Shown piece by piece: positions 1-5,274 of a stretch of DNA of 6,489 nt. Below the pieces are notes generated by a model that was not told where the DNA came from, made no database searches, and was given only the letters and a program-made list of their open reading frames with translations. The translations under genes and the position numbers were made by a program. How positions within the stretch are numbered: position 1 is the first letter of the stretch; each line of letters opens with the position of its first letter. The stretch covers positions 1-6,489 of the forward strand of contig CAJJYO010000094.1 in NCBI GenBank assembly GCA_905197385.1, in the 5' to 3' direction. This DNA is from an uncultured Collinsella sp. Its GTDB lineage: Bacteria; Actinomycetota; Coriobacteriia; Coriobacteriales; Coriobacteriaceae.

Positions 1-576
1 GTGGCCGTGGCGCCCGCGCTCATGCCGCCCCTGTGCGCGGCGGGCTACGGCATCGCCATCGCAAGCGGATCACTGTTTCTCTCGGCACTTTATGAGTTTG
101 GCATCAACGTGGTCTTTATCGCACTGGCTGCCGAAGCCGTGCTGCTTCTTTTGCGCGTGCCGCTCAAGCGCGACCTGAACGGCGACGGCATTGTGACCGC
201 TGAGGAAGACGCCGAGGTCGACGAGCTGTCGCGCAAGGTGCGCCGCCGCATCATTGTGGGCACGACGATCTTTGCCATCCCCTGCATCGTCATGACAGCA
301 GGCTCCATTGGCTCGGCGCAGGCCGGCGTGCAGGACGGCTACGGCGTCACCGAAACCACGCGCGAGCTTGCGGCGGTGCTGCCAGGCTTTAAGGATTACA
401 CCGTCGCCGTCGAGACCTCGGCCACCGAAGGGGACGAGGAAGGCATTGTAGAGCGCGAAATCGTCGCCCATGTGACGACAAGCGAGGCGCTTGGGGCACA
501 CGATCGCCGCGTCGCCCGCAAGCTCATCGACCTCAACGTGCCTGAACTCGACCGCGTGGAATTTGACGTGAAGTGA
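1..576 (+). CDS. DUF389 family membrane protein, C-terminal part (5' end outside window)
   Basis: The frame is open at the left edge, so the GTG at base 1 is probably an internal valine. The first ~50 visible residues (APALMPPLCAAGYGIAIASG, then a second hydrophobic helix at about 24-52) resemble the final membrane segments of DUF389 (TIGR00341-type) proteins. A third membrane segment lies at about 84-105. A charged, mixed alpha/beta tail of about 85 residues follows and ends in FDVK at TGA. The role of the family is not established. Between helices two and three, residues 58-69 (DLNGDGIVTAEE) match the canonical 12-residue EF-hand calcium loop: D at 1, N at 3, D at 5, G at 6, hydrophobic at 8, E at 12. 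The gene runs convergently into the sulfotransferase remnant, 14 bases from its stop. I am fairly sure of the family; the calcium site is inferred from the motif alone. Confidence 0.72.
   Translation: MAVAPALMPPLCAAGYGIAIASGSLFLSALYEFGINVVFIALAAEAVLLLLRVPLKRDLNGDGIVTAEEDAEVDELSRKVRRRIIVGTTIFAIPCIVMTAGSIGSAQAGVQDGYGVTETTRELAAVLPGFKDYTVAVETSATEGDEEGIVEREIVAHVTTSEALGAHDRRVARKLIDLNVPELDRVEFDVK
172..207 (+). other. EF-hand-like calcium-binding loop inside the DUF389 protein
   Basis: The twelve codons encode D-L-N-G-D-G-I-V-T-A-E-E. This fits the EF-hand and dockerin loop pattern DxNxDGxIxxxE at every usual ligand position, with valine at the hydrophobic position. It sits in the hydrophilic linker between two predicted membrane helices. 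Only one loop is visible. A second acidic run (DAEVDE) follows but does not form a second loop. Confidence 0.6.
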
Positions 577-590
577 TGCAGAGCGCAGCG

Positions 591-1094
591 CTACAGCTCG
601 TACTTGTACACGCGGTAGATGTACTTCTCGGCTTCCATCTCGTAGGTGGCGATGGGAAGTCCATAGCGATCGTACTCGGTGAAGGTCTTGGCCTGGCCCG
701 AAGCCACGAGCATGCTATTCGAATCGCCGACGCGCTGCGCACTACTAACGTAGCCCGAGAACGGCACCGCGATCTGGTCCACAAGCTTGTAGGTGCGCGC
801 GGTCTCATCCACCGTAAAGATGCGCCCAAACGAATGCGTTCCCTTGCTGTAGTCGGTCACCACCGCGGCGCCCAGCTGGCCCCAGTCGAACTTGGGATAG
901 CTCTCGGCCGCACCAAAGTTGTTGTCGTATAGCAGCACCTGGTAGCGACCAGTCGCTGCCGTGTCAGAACTCGGCAGATACGTCACGCTGTGCTGGCCTG
1001 CATTGAGCGAGAAATCGCCCTGGGCCTGCAATAACTTGTCTTCAAAGCCCGAGCCAGCCCATTGCCACTCCTTTCTATTTCTGGGTCCATCTTC
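591..1094 (-). pseudogene. Aryl-sulfate sulfotransferase, C-terminal remnant
   Basis: The minus-strand frame from 1094 to the TAG at 593-591 encodes a C-terminal segment like that of bacterial aryl-sulfate sulfotransferases (Arylsulfotrans family). Visible blocks are FEDKLLQAQGDF, GQHSVTYLP, QVLLYDNN, AVPFSGYVSSAQRVGD, FTEYDRYGLPI and the terminal YRVYKYEL. Known members are about 500-600 residues and usually secreted; they move sulfate between phenolic compounds. Only about 150-165 residues remain, and the signal peptide and first two thirds are missing. The frame stops upstream at 1095-1097 (TGA). The only in-frame start candidate, TTG at 1031, has no Shine-Dalgarno site, and family-like sequence continues upstream of it. 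Within its visible length the remnant has no stop, so the decay may be recent. It lies between a convergent DUF389 gene and the dehydrogenase downstream end. A misassembly could also explain the loss. Confidence 0.68.
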
Positions 1095-1107
1095 TCACTG
1101 CTGGCGG

Positions 1108-1136
1108 CCGAAAATGATCCGTTTTCCTCCGACCCC
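1108..1136 (-). repeat. Intergenic element, copy 1 (downstream of the dehydrogenase gene)
   Basis: On the minus strand this reads GGGGTCGGAGG-AAAACGGATCATTTTCGG. It aligns with the plus-strand sequence at 2176-2207: both share GGGG, a CGG one base later, AAACGGAT and ATTTCG or TTTTCG, with a short gap between. The copies lie on either side of one gene and in opposite orientation. The match is imperfect, so this is a candidate dispersed intergenic repeat, not a proven one. Confidence 0.35.
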
Positions 1137-1150
1137 GAGGGATCGTTCTT
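1111..1150 (-). terminator. Weak candidate terminator hairpin after the dehydrogenase gene
   Basis: Reading the minus strand immediately after the dehydrogenase stop, AACGATCC pairs with GGATCATT (one C-A mismatch) around a 19-base loop that contains a further CTC/GAG pairing. The right arm runs into ATTTTC. The stem is short and the T run is only four bases, so termination would be modest. The same sequence is part of the intergenic element at 1108-1136, and the hairpin may belong to that element. Confidence 0.33.
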
Positions 1151-2108
1151 AGTACTTGAAGAAGCCCTCGCCCGAGCTTTCGCCCAGCTTGCCTTCGTCG
1201 AGCATTTTCTTGAGGACGGAGGCCATGGCCTTAAAGTTGTAGGGCATCATCATCTTCTTGAGCAGCGGGCTCACCAGGCCCGGCACCTTCTGATACTGCA
1301 TGACGATGTTGTAGGCCGTCTGGATACCCACCGTGTCGAATACGCGGAACGGGCCCTTGGGAGCGCCGGTGCCACGCGTCCACGCGAGGTCGATGCTCTT
1401 GGGATCGCTCACGCCCGAGACGTACAGATCAAGGCCCGAAAGCAGCCATGGCACCAGCATGGAATTGAGCAGATAGCCGTTCTTTTCCTTGTTGACGGGC
1501 AGGGCAAGCATGCGAATATCGTTGGCAAAGTCGACAAGCTCGTCGAAGTAGCGCTTGTCGGTTTGGTCCTGCGCCATGACCTCGGTCATGTTGTTCTTCC
1601 AGATGGAATTGGCAAAGTGCAGCGACAGGTACTTCTCGGGGCGGCCGGTGTACTTGGCAAAGGTGCTCGGTAGCAGCGTGGAGGAGTTGGTCACGACGAC
1701 AGTCTTTTGCGGGAGGACCGGGGCGAGCTTCTTGTAGAAGTCAATCTTTGCCTGGGTATCCTCAGCCATAGACTCGATAACCAGGTCGGCGTCAGCCACT
1801 GCCTTGGCAAGATCGAGCTCCAGCTTGAGTGTGGAGTAGGCACGCTCAACGGCGGCGAGCGCCGCTTCCTTGTCGAAGGGCTGGCCGCTATCGGCGATAC
1901 CGGCGCACCACTCGCCCGTGCCGTCCGCCATGCCCTCGATAGCCGCGATGTACTCCTCGCGCACATGATCGATCTTGGGCTGGGTGCGGCCGATGCTGCC
2001 CTTGCTGCGCAGCCAAATCGTCACATCGAAGCCACAGTAGGCAGCCTGAAAGGCAATCTGGCTTCCCAGCACGCCGCCGCCAGCAACGCAAACGGTCTTG
2101 TAGCTCAT
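1149..2108 (-). CDS. 3-hydroxyacyl-CoA dehydrogenase (3-hydroxybutyryl-CoA dehydrogenase-like), stand-alone
   Basis: This is a complete 319-residue protein, the usual length for the short single-function family that interconverts 3-hydroxyacyl-CoA and 3-oxoacyl-CoA in the cytoplasm. The N-terminal Rossmann domain has G10-x-G12-xx-G15. S143, H164 and E176 have the spacing of the family Ser, His and Glu (for example S137, H158 and E170 of human HAD); N215 is one residue off the catalytic Asn. The C-terminal helical domain ends in the typical GEGFFKY. The blocks TNSSTLLPS, LHFANSIWKNN and ATG-like TGAPKGPF recall a subgroup seen in lactobacilli rather than clostridial Hbd. The acidic residue expected at the end of strand two is missing (VTIWLRSKG), so NADP may be favoured. 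The ATG at 2108 follows GAGAGGAC by 8 bases. No thiolase, crotonase or acyl-CoA dehydrogenase gene is adjacent, so pathway and substrate are open. Confidence 0.88.
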   Translation of the reverse strand: MSYKTVCVAGGGVLGSQIAFQAAYCGFDVTIWLRSKGSIGRTQPKIDHVREEYIAAIEGMADGTGEWCAGIADSGQPFDKEAALAAVERAYSTLKLELDLAKAVADADLVIESMAEDTQAKIDFYKKLAPVLPQKTVVVTNSSTLLPSTFAKYTGRPEKYLSLHFANSIWKNNMTEVMAQDQTDKRYFDELVDFANDIRMLALPVNKEKNGYLLNSMLVPWLLSGLDLYVSGVSDPKSIDLAWTRGTGAPKGPFRVFDTVGIQTAYNIVMQYQKVPGLVSPLLKKMMMPYNFKAMASVLKKMLDEGKLGESSGEGFFKY

Positions 2109-2175
2109 AGGAACAGTCCTCTCTTACGTAATTCCATAGATGTGTATTTATTCAACCGTAAAGATGACGCGCGTT

Positions 2176-2207
2176 GGGGACGGGTTCCTTAAACGGATGG
2201 TATTTCG
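2176..2207 (+). repeat. Intergenic element, copy 2 (upstream of the dehydrogenase gene)
   Basis: It reads GGGGACGGGTTCCTT then AAACGGATGGTATTTCG on the plus strand and is the partner of the minus-strand element at 1108-1136. Shared blocks are GGGG, CGG, AAACGGAT and TTTCG. It lies in the leader side of the dehydrogenase gene, about 70 bases from its start. Confidence 0.33.
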
Positions 2208-2278
2208 CGGCAAACGGCTACATATGTTCATTATCTCAGGGTTCTGGGGGCGATTTTTGGTGCCGCAGAGACGTCGTT

Positions 2279-2318
2279 TTCGGAAGTATGCGGCAAATTC
2301 TGAGACCTCCGAGCACAC
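2279..2318 (+). repeat. Inverted repeat, left arm
   Basis: The arm begins TTCGGAAGTATGCGGCAAAT. Compared with the reverse complement of 2367-2406 it matches at 24 of the first 25 bases and at about 34 of all 40. The outer 19 bases are identical. It ends about 4 bases before the -35 region of the candidate promoter. The outer end holds a small near-palindrome, TTCGGAA. Confidence 0.85.
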
Positions 2319-2322
2319 CCCG

Positions 2323-2351
2323 TTTTTTCGCAACAAAATGCCTGATAAACT
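2323..2351 (+). promoter_or_regulatory. Candidate promoter for the nuclease-like gene, enclosed by inverted repeats
   Basis: A T-run at 2323-2328 (poor as a -35 box) stands 17 bases before TAAACT at 2346-2351. The -10 box is preceded by TGA, giving the extended form TG-n-TAAACT. A start near 2358 would leave a leader of about 100 bases that includes the whole right arm of the inverted repeat. The site is read by eye from consensus only. Confidence 0.42.
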
Positions 2352-2366
2352 AGCCTCAAAAGCCAG

Positions 2367-2406
2367 GTCTGCTCACAGGGTTCAGATTTTGCCGCATACT
2401 TCCGAA
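2367..2406 (-). repeat. Inverted repeat, right arm
   Basis: Read on the minus strand, this copy starts TTCGGAAGTATGCGGCAAAA and mirrors the arm at 2279-2318. The mismatches cluster in the inner 15 bases, where GAGCA is still shared. It starts about 15 bases downstream of the candidate -10 box and ends 53 bases before the gene start. The 48-base gap between the arms makes a transcript hairpin less likely than paired protein sites or element ends. Confidence 0.85.
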
Positions 2407-2459
2407 TTGACGCTGGCACTCCTTAATCCATAGGCACGCTTTTCAGCCAGGAGGGCATC

Positions 2460-3533
2460 GTGGATCTGACGCTATGCGGCCAAACTGCTTTTAACTATCA
2501 CCGCATCCCGCCGCAAATACTGGGTCTTTACCCTGCCATTAGCCTTGGCAATATGGATCGCAGATGTTGCGGCCTCAGAAGTCATGCGGTTGTAAAAGAC
2601 CTGCTTCACGCACCGCTTCACAGGCTTGTATTCACCCGGGCACAATCCGGGTCGCGAAGCCTGTTTAAATCGCATTTCCTGACCCAAGAGCCACCTCCTG
2701 GGTCGTTTAGGCAGACTGAGCATGGATTTGATGTCACGTCGCCCGAGTTTACGCTGCTCAACCTTGCTGCGAAGGTCTCACGCAACCAGTTACTCATGGC
2801 TTGCTACGAGATGTGCGGCTCCTTTGCAGTGTTTAAGCCCTGCGAGCGAACGCAGCAACAACTCGATGAATCTATTTCGCTTAAGCTCATTCATCCCAAC
2901 TGCGGCTGGGAGCGAGTTAACGACACCAAGGGCAATGACACCAACCTGTGGAAGCGCCAACCGCTCCTCAGCGCGGCGGATATTGCCGCGTTCGCTAAGC
3001 AGGCCGCAGGCCTGCGCGGCGTTAAGCAGCTCCGCTGGGCGGCCGAGCACATGACGGGGCAGACCGCCTCGCCTTTCGAAGTCCAAACATCCATACTCGT
3101 CTCACTCCCCCGTGACGAGGGCGGCCTGGGTATCGGCATCACCAACAACGTGCGCATCCCACTCAGCGACGCCGCGCGCTCGCTGTATGACAAAACCTGC
3201 TGCTACGCCGATATCCTCATCGAGAGCGCCACCGACAGCATGGGCGTCATTTTGGAATGCCAAGGCCGCTCCGCCCACGATGGCGAAGCCGCAAGCCTCT
3301 CCGATGCCGAACGCACCACCGCGCTCACCAGCATGGGCTACGATGTCATACAAATTACCTACGACCAGATCAAGGACAAGAAGAGCTTTAACAACATCGC
3401 CGAGCTCATTCATAAAAAGGCGGGGCTCCCCTACATCCCAAAGACCGATCAGGAACGTACCGCTGAAAATGCCCTGCGACGGGAGCTGTTGGTCGATTGG
3501 GTTGAACTGTTCACCGTTAAGCCGGCCGGCTAG
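2460..3533 (+). CDS. Protein with DUF559-like PD-(D/E)XK nuclease C-terminus, AbiEi-like layout
   Basis: This 357-residue protein has no signal peptide or membrane segment. GTG at 2460 follows AGGAGGG by 4 bases, an unusually strong ribosome site that fixes the start. The C-terminal third looks like a DUF559/Vsr-type nuclease fold: D251 in ADILIES, E266 in VILECQGRSAHD (compare E-x-D-G-xxx-H in DUF559), then D282 and R285 in SDAERTTALTSMGYDVIQIT. Residues 204-222 (SPFEVQTSILVSLPRDEGG) match the linker seen before DUF559 in actinobacterial AbiEi-DUF559 proteins. The first ~120 residues (TAFNYHRIPP, SPEFTLLNLAAK, ACYEMCGSFAV) sit where those proteins carry an AbiEi-type domain, but I see no clear helix-turn-helix. 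The usual lysine of the nuclease core is a glutamine, so activity is uncertain. No toxin partner is adjacent. The nuclease fold is a fair call; the biological role is unknown. Confidence 0.7.
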   Translation: MDLTLCGQTAFNYHRIPPQILGLYPAISLGNMDRRCCGLRSHAVVKDLLHAPLHRLVFTRAQSGSRSLFKSHFLTQEPPPGSFRQTEHGFDVTSPEFTLLNLAAKVSRNQLLMACYEMCGSFAVFKPCERTQQQLDESISLKLIHPNCGWERVNDTKGNDTNLWKRQPLLSAADIAAFAKQAAGLRGVKQLRWAAEHMTGQTASPFEVQTSILVSLPRDEGGLGIGITNNVRIPLSDAARSLYDKTCCYADILIESATDSMGVILECQGRSAHDGEAASLSDAERTTALTSMGYDVIQITYDQIKDKKSFNNIAELIHKKAGLPYIPKTDQERTAENALRRELLVDWVELFTVKPAG

Positions 3534-3541
3534 CAGCTAGC
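3529..3541. other. Shared stop-codon palindrome at convergent gene ends
   Basis: GCTAG-CAG-CTAGC is a perfect inverted repeat with a 3-base centre. Its first CTAG (3530-3533) supplies the TAG stop of the plus-strand nuclease-like gene and the TAG stop of the minus-strand gene, so the two coding regions overlap by 4 bases. GCCGGCCGGC directly to the left is also palindromic. There is no T run on either side, so it is not a standard intrinsic terminator. Confidence 0.6.
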
Positions 3542-4378
3542 GATCAGGGGGACTGCGGGAATGTCAGAAGCGGCAACGCGAGCCGCAAATCCTGCCTCGG
3601 TCAGCTCGATGACCTCGGTAAACGTTGCATCGAAAAACTCCTCGGTTAGCAGGCGATACGGCGGATGATCGGGCTCGCCGGGGTTTTCGCGCACGATCTC
3701 GTGCATAACGCCGATGGTCTTGAGCACATACTCCTTATGGATGGGATACTGCCCAAAACGTGCCGCAGCGGTATACAGGCGATCGGTCGCGCGCGGAATC
3801 GAAACAATGCCGAGCGTCTTGCCAAACCAGTCAAAGTCGCCTTGCTTTTTAATGCGGAATTCCTCGCACGGCTTGCCGCCGTGCGCCTCCAGGTACTGAT
3901 TCACGCGTGTATTCCATACGGTATCGGCCACCAGATGCGACCAGACACCCAGTGTCAAATCAAGCAACGACTGCGCCACGTCCTCGGACGCAAGCGAGAA
4001 CTCACGAGCGCTGGGACCGACAACCGGCTCGGCATCCTTGTAGCGCTGGGGATAGTGCACGCGGTTCAGTCGCTCGCGTTCCTCGATAATCGAGGTCGCC
4101 GCGGCTGGCGCACCGGCGGGCGAACTTTTAAGCAACGGTGCCACATAGGTATCCCAGAACTCATGCTCACGAGGCTTAGGGATAGGCTCGGGCTTTGCAA
4201 AGTGCGTAATGCGGTACGGGATGGGATCGGCGATGCCAGGGACCATATAGCCCACGAAGATATCCGGAACCACGCAGCCAAACAAAAAGGCATTGCGGTC
4301 GCGCACGCTATTGGCAAGCGCACCAGTGCGCTCCAGCAAACGCTCCGTCTGAGCGATATGAATGTTCCAGCTTGGCAT
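3530..4378 (-). CDS. Zinc-dependent phospholipase C-like protein
   Basis: The 282-residue product fits the Zn_dep_PLPC family (PF00882). From the chosen start it opens MPSWNIHI, as family members do. Likely metal ligands are H7, D39 (CVVPDIFVG), H59 (ITHFAK), and H148 and D152 in GVWSHLVADTVWN. No signal peptide is present, so unlike secreted clostridial phospholipase C it should stay in the cytoplasm. Many such intracellular members have no proven substrate. The frame also has an ATG at 4390. I prefer 4378 because GGGGGTGG lies just before it, the family N-terminus begins there, and a -10 box lies only about 15 bases upstream of 4390. It is read after the cbi operon in the same direction, 81 bases beyond the cbiO stop, with its own promoter. 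The C-terminal ~60 residues look less conserved. Confidence 0.8.
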   Translation of the reverse strand: MPSWNIHIAQTERLLERTGALANSVRDRNAFLFGCVVPDIFVGYMVPGIADPIPYRITHFAKPEPIPKPREHEFWDTYVAPLLKSSPAGAPAAATSIIEERERLNRVHYPQRYKDAEPVVGPSAREFSLASEDVAQSLLDLTLGVWSHLVADTVWNTRVNQYLEAHGGKPCEEFRIKKQGDFDWFGKTLGIVSIPRATDRLYTAAARFGQYPIHKEYVLKTIGVMHEIVRENPGEPDHPPYRLLTEEFFDATFTEVIELTEAGFAARVAASDIPAVPLIASC

Positions 4379-4405
4379 AGCCACCCCCATAAAAAAACCT
4401 GGATA

Positions 4406-4414
4406 ACTATACCA
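4406..4414 (-). promoter_or_regulatory. Extended -10 promoter element for the phospholipase C-like gene
   Basis: The minus strand reads TGGTATAGT, close to the extended -10 consensus TGnTATAAT. No good -35 hexamer stands 17 bases upstream, which extended -10 promoters tolerate. A start about 7 bases downstream would leave roughly 10 bases before the ATG at 4390 but over 20 before the ATG at 4378, which supports the shorter protein. Confidence 0.5.
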
Positions 4415-4423
4415 TCACGGCAA

Positions 4424-4439
4424 AGCCGCGCGGACGGCT
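4424..4439 (-). terminator. Weak candidate hairpin after cbiO
   Basis: AGCCG and CGGCT pair around a 6-base GC-rich loop, 20 bases after the cbiO stop. Only TT follows before GCCG, so a full intrinsic terminator is not supported. Read-through into the next gene remains possible. Confidence 0.22.
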
Positions 4440-4459
4440 ACGCACGCTCTACGCAGCAA

Positions 4460-5230
4460 CTAGTCCGTAGCACCGTTTTCAGTTCCATACGACGACGAAG
4501 ACGCCTCGACCACATGGTGATATCGATCGATATAGATTGCACGGGCACCCAGGCGTCGCACCAAATCCTGGTGATGCGTGCTCATCAAGACCGTCTTACC
4601 CGCCGCGACGTAGGCCAGCAAGAAGTTGACCACGATGTCGCATGAATCCTCGTCGAGCCCATTGGTGGGCTCATCGAGCACCAGGATATCCGGGTTCATC
4701 GACACCACCGCAGCCAGCGCAACGCGCTTCTTTTGCCCGCCCGAGAGCTGATAGGGAGAGACGTCGACAAGGTCGGCAACCTGGAACAGCTCCATGGCAT
4801 CGCGCACGCGGCGCTCGAGCTCGTCTGCCGGCAGCCCCATCTGCGCGGGACCAAAAGCAACTTCCTCGCCCACCGTAGCGCAGAACAGCTGGGCGTCGGC
4901 ATTCTGGAACACAAAGCCCACGCGCTGATGAAAACGCTGAGCGGCCGCAGAATCCTTTAGAAACGCCGCATCGACCGCATGCCCGTCGAACAGGTACGCA
5001 CCCGCGTCCGCAAGCTCAAGGCCGTTGATAAGACGCATAATCGTCGTCTTGCCGCAGCCGTTAGGACCAAGCAGAGCAACGAGCTCTCCACGGTTCACCT
5101 GCAATGAAACGCCATCGACCACCGTATGACCCGCATAGGAAAACACCACGTCGCGAAACTCGATGAGCGGCGTGACCTCGGCGCCGGCAGCACCGCTCGC
5201 ACCCATCGCGTTATTCGTATCGTTTGCCAA
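4460..5230 (-). CDS. cbiO: Cobalt/nickel ECF transporter ATP-binding subunit
   Basis: This complete 256-residue ABC ATPase powers the importer encoded with the upstream cbiQ and cbiM. Walker A is GPNGCGKTT (55-63), the Q-loop glutamine is 109 in FVFQN, the signature is LSGGQKKR (162-169), Walker B is ILVLDEP with D186 and E187, the D-loop is GLDE, and the switch histidine is H219. DAQLFCATVGEEVAFGP is typical of CbiO/EcfA ATPases. The start is TTG at 5230, with AAGGG 7 bases upstream; the in-frame ATG at 5206 has no ribosome site. The first ~20 residues are a low-complexity Ala/Gly tail that the family does not need, and the Ser-rich C-terminus is also an extension. It begins 44 bases after the cbiQ stop. 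One ATPase gene suggests a homodimer, as in other metal ECF importers. Confidence 0.9.
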   Translation of the reverse strand: MANDTNNAMGASGAAGAEVTPLIEFRDVVFSYAGHTVVDGVSLQVNRGELVALLGPNGCGKTTIMRLINGLELADAGAYLFDGHAVDAAFLKDSAAAQRFHQRVGFVFQNADAQLFCATVGEEVAFGPAQMGLPADELERRVRDAMELFQVADLVDVSPYQLSGGQKKRVALAAVVSMNPDILVLDEPTNGLDEDSCDIVVNFLLAYVAAGKTVLMSTHHQDLVRRLGARAIYIDRYHHVVEASSSSYGTENGATD

Positions 5231-5274
5231 AACGTCGCCCTTCCCTACTCACATCAACGGTTCGACCGTCCGCG

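Larger units (their letters stand above)
2109..2459. other. Intergenic region between divergent genes, holding repeats and promoter
   Basis: These 351 bases separate the dehydrogenase start (-) from the nuclease-like start (+). The left third holds the dehydrogenase leader and the second copy of the intergenic element. The right two thirds hold a long inverted repeat around a candidate promoter. The stretch is clearly richer in A and T than the flanking genes. Short frames cross it on both strands, but none has a Shine-Dalgarno site or protein-like composition. No convincing promoter for the dehydrogenase stands out: AT-rich sequence at about 2128-2162 must contain it, but the hexamers are ambiguous. 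Confidence 0.7.

Noticed and set aside
1062..1673. A 203-codon open frame on the plus strand opposite the dehydrogenase
   Set aside because: No ribosome site, no family features, and wholly antisense to a well-conserved enzyme.
2148..2336. A 62-codon minus-strand frame in the same intergenic region
   Set aside because: It has no ribosome site and is the complement of the repeat arm. There is no sign of protein-level constraint.
2279..2406. Inverted repeat read as the ends of an insertion sequence
   Set aside because: There is no transposase between or near the arms, the whole unit is only 128 bases, and no target duplication is visible. A non-autonomous element stays possible but is not supported over paired regulatory sites.
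2279..2406. Two repeat copies as a CRISPR remnant
   Set aside because: The copies are inverted rather than direct, there are only two, and no cas gene is present.
2140..2433. A 97-codon open frame on the plus strand through the inverted repeats
   Set aside because: No Shine-Dalgarno site. It runs through both repeat arms and the promoter, and its composition follows the repeats, so it is most likely not translated.
4391..4459. Cobalamin riboswitch next to the cbi genes
   Set aside because: This gap lies downstream of cbiO and is too short. A riboswitch for the operon would be before cbiM, outside the window.
3665..4645. A 326-codon open frame on the plus strand opposite the phospholipase C-like gene and the end of cbiO
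   Set aside because: Its translation has shadow-like composition with many Arg, His and Gln and no family resemblance, while both opposite genes have clear motifs.
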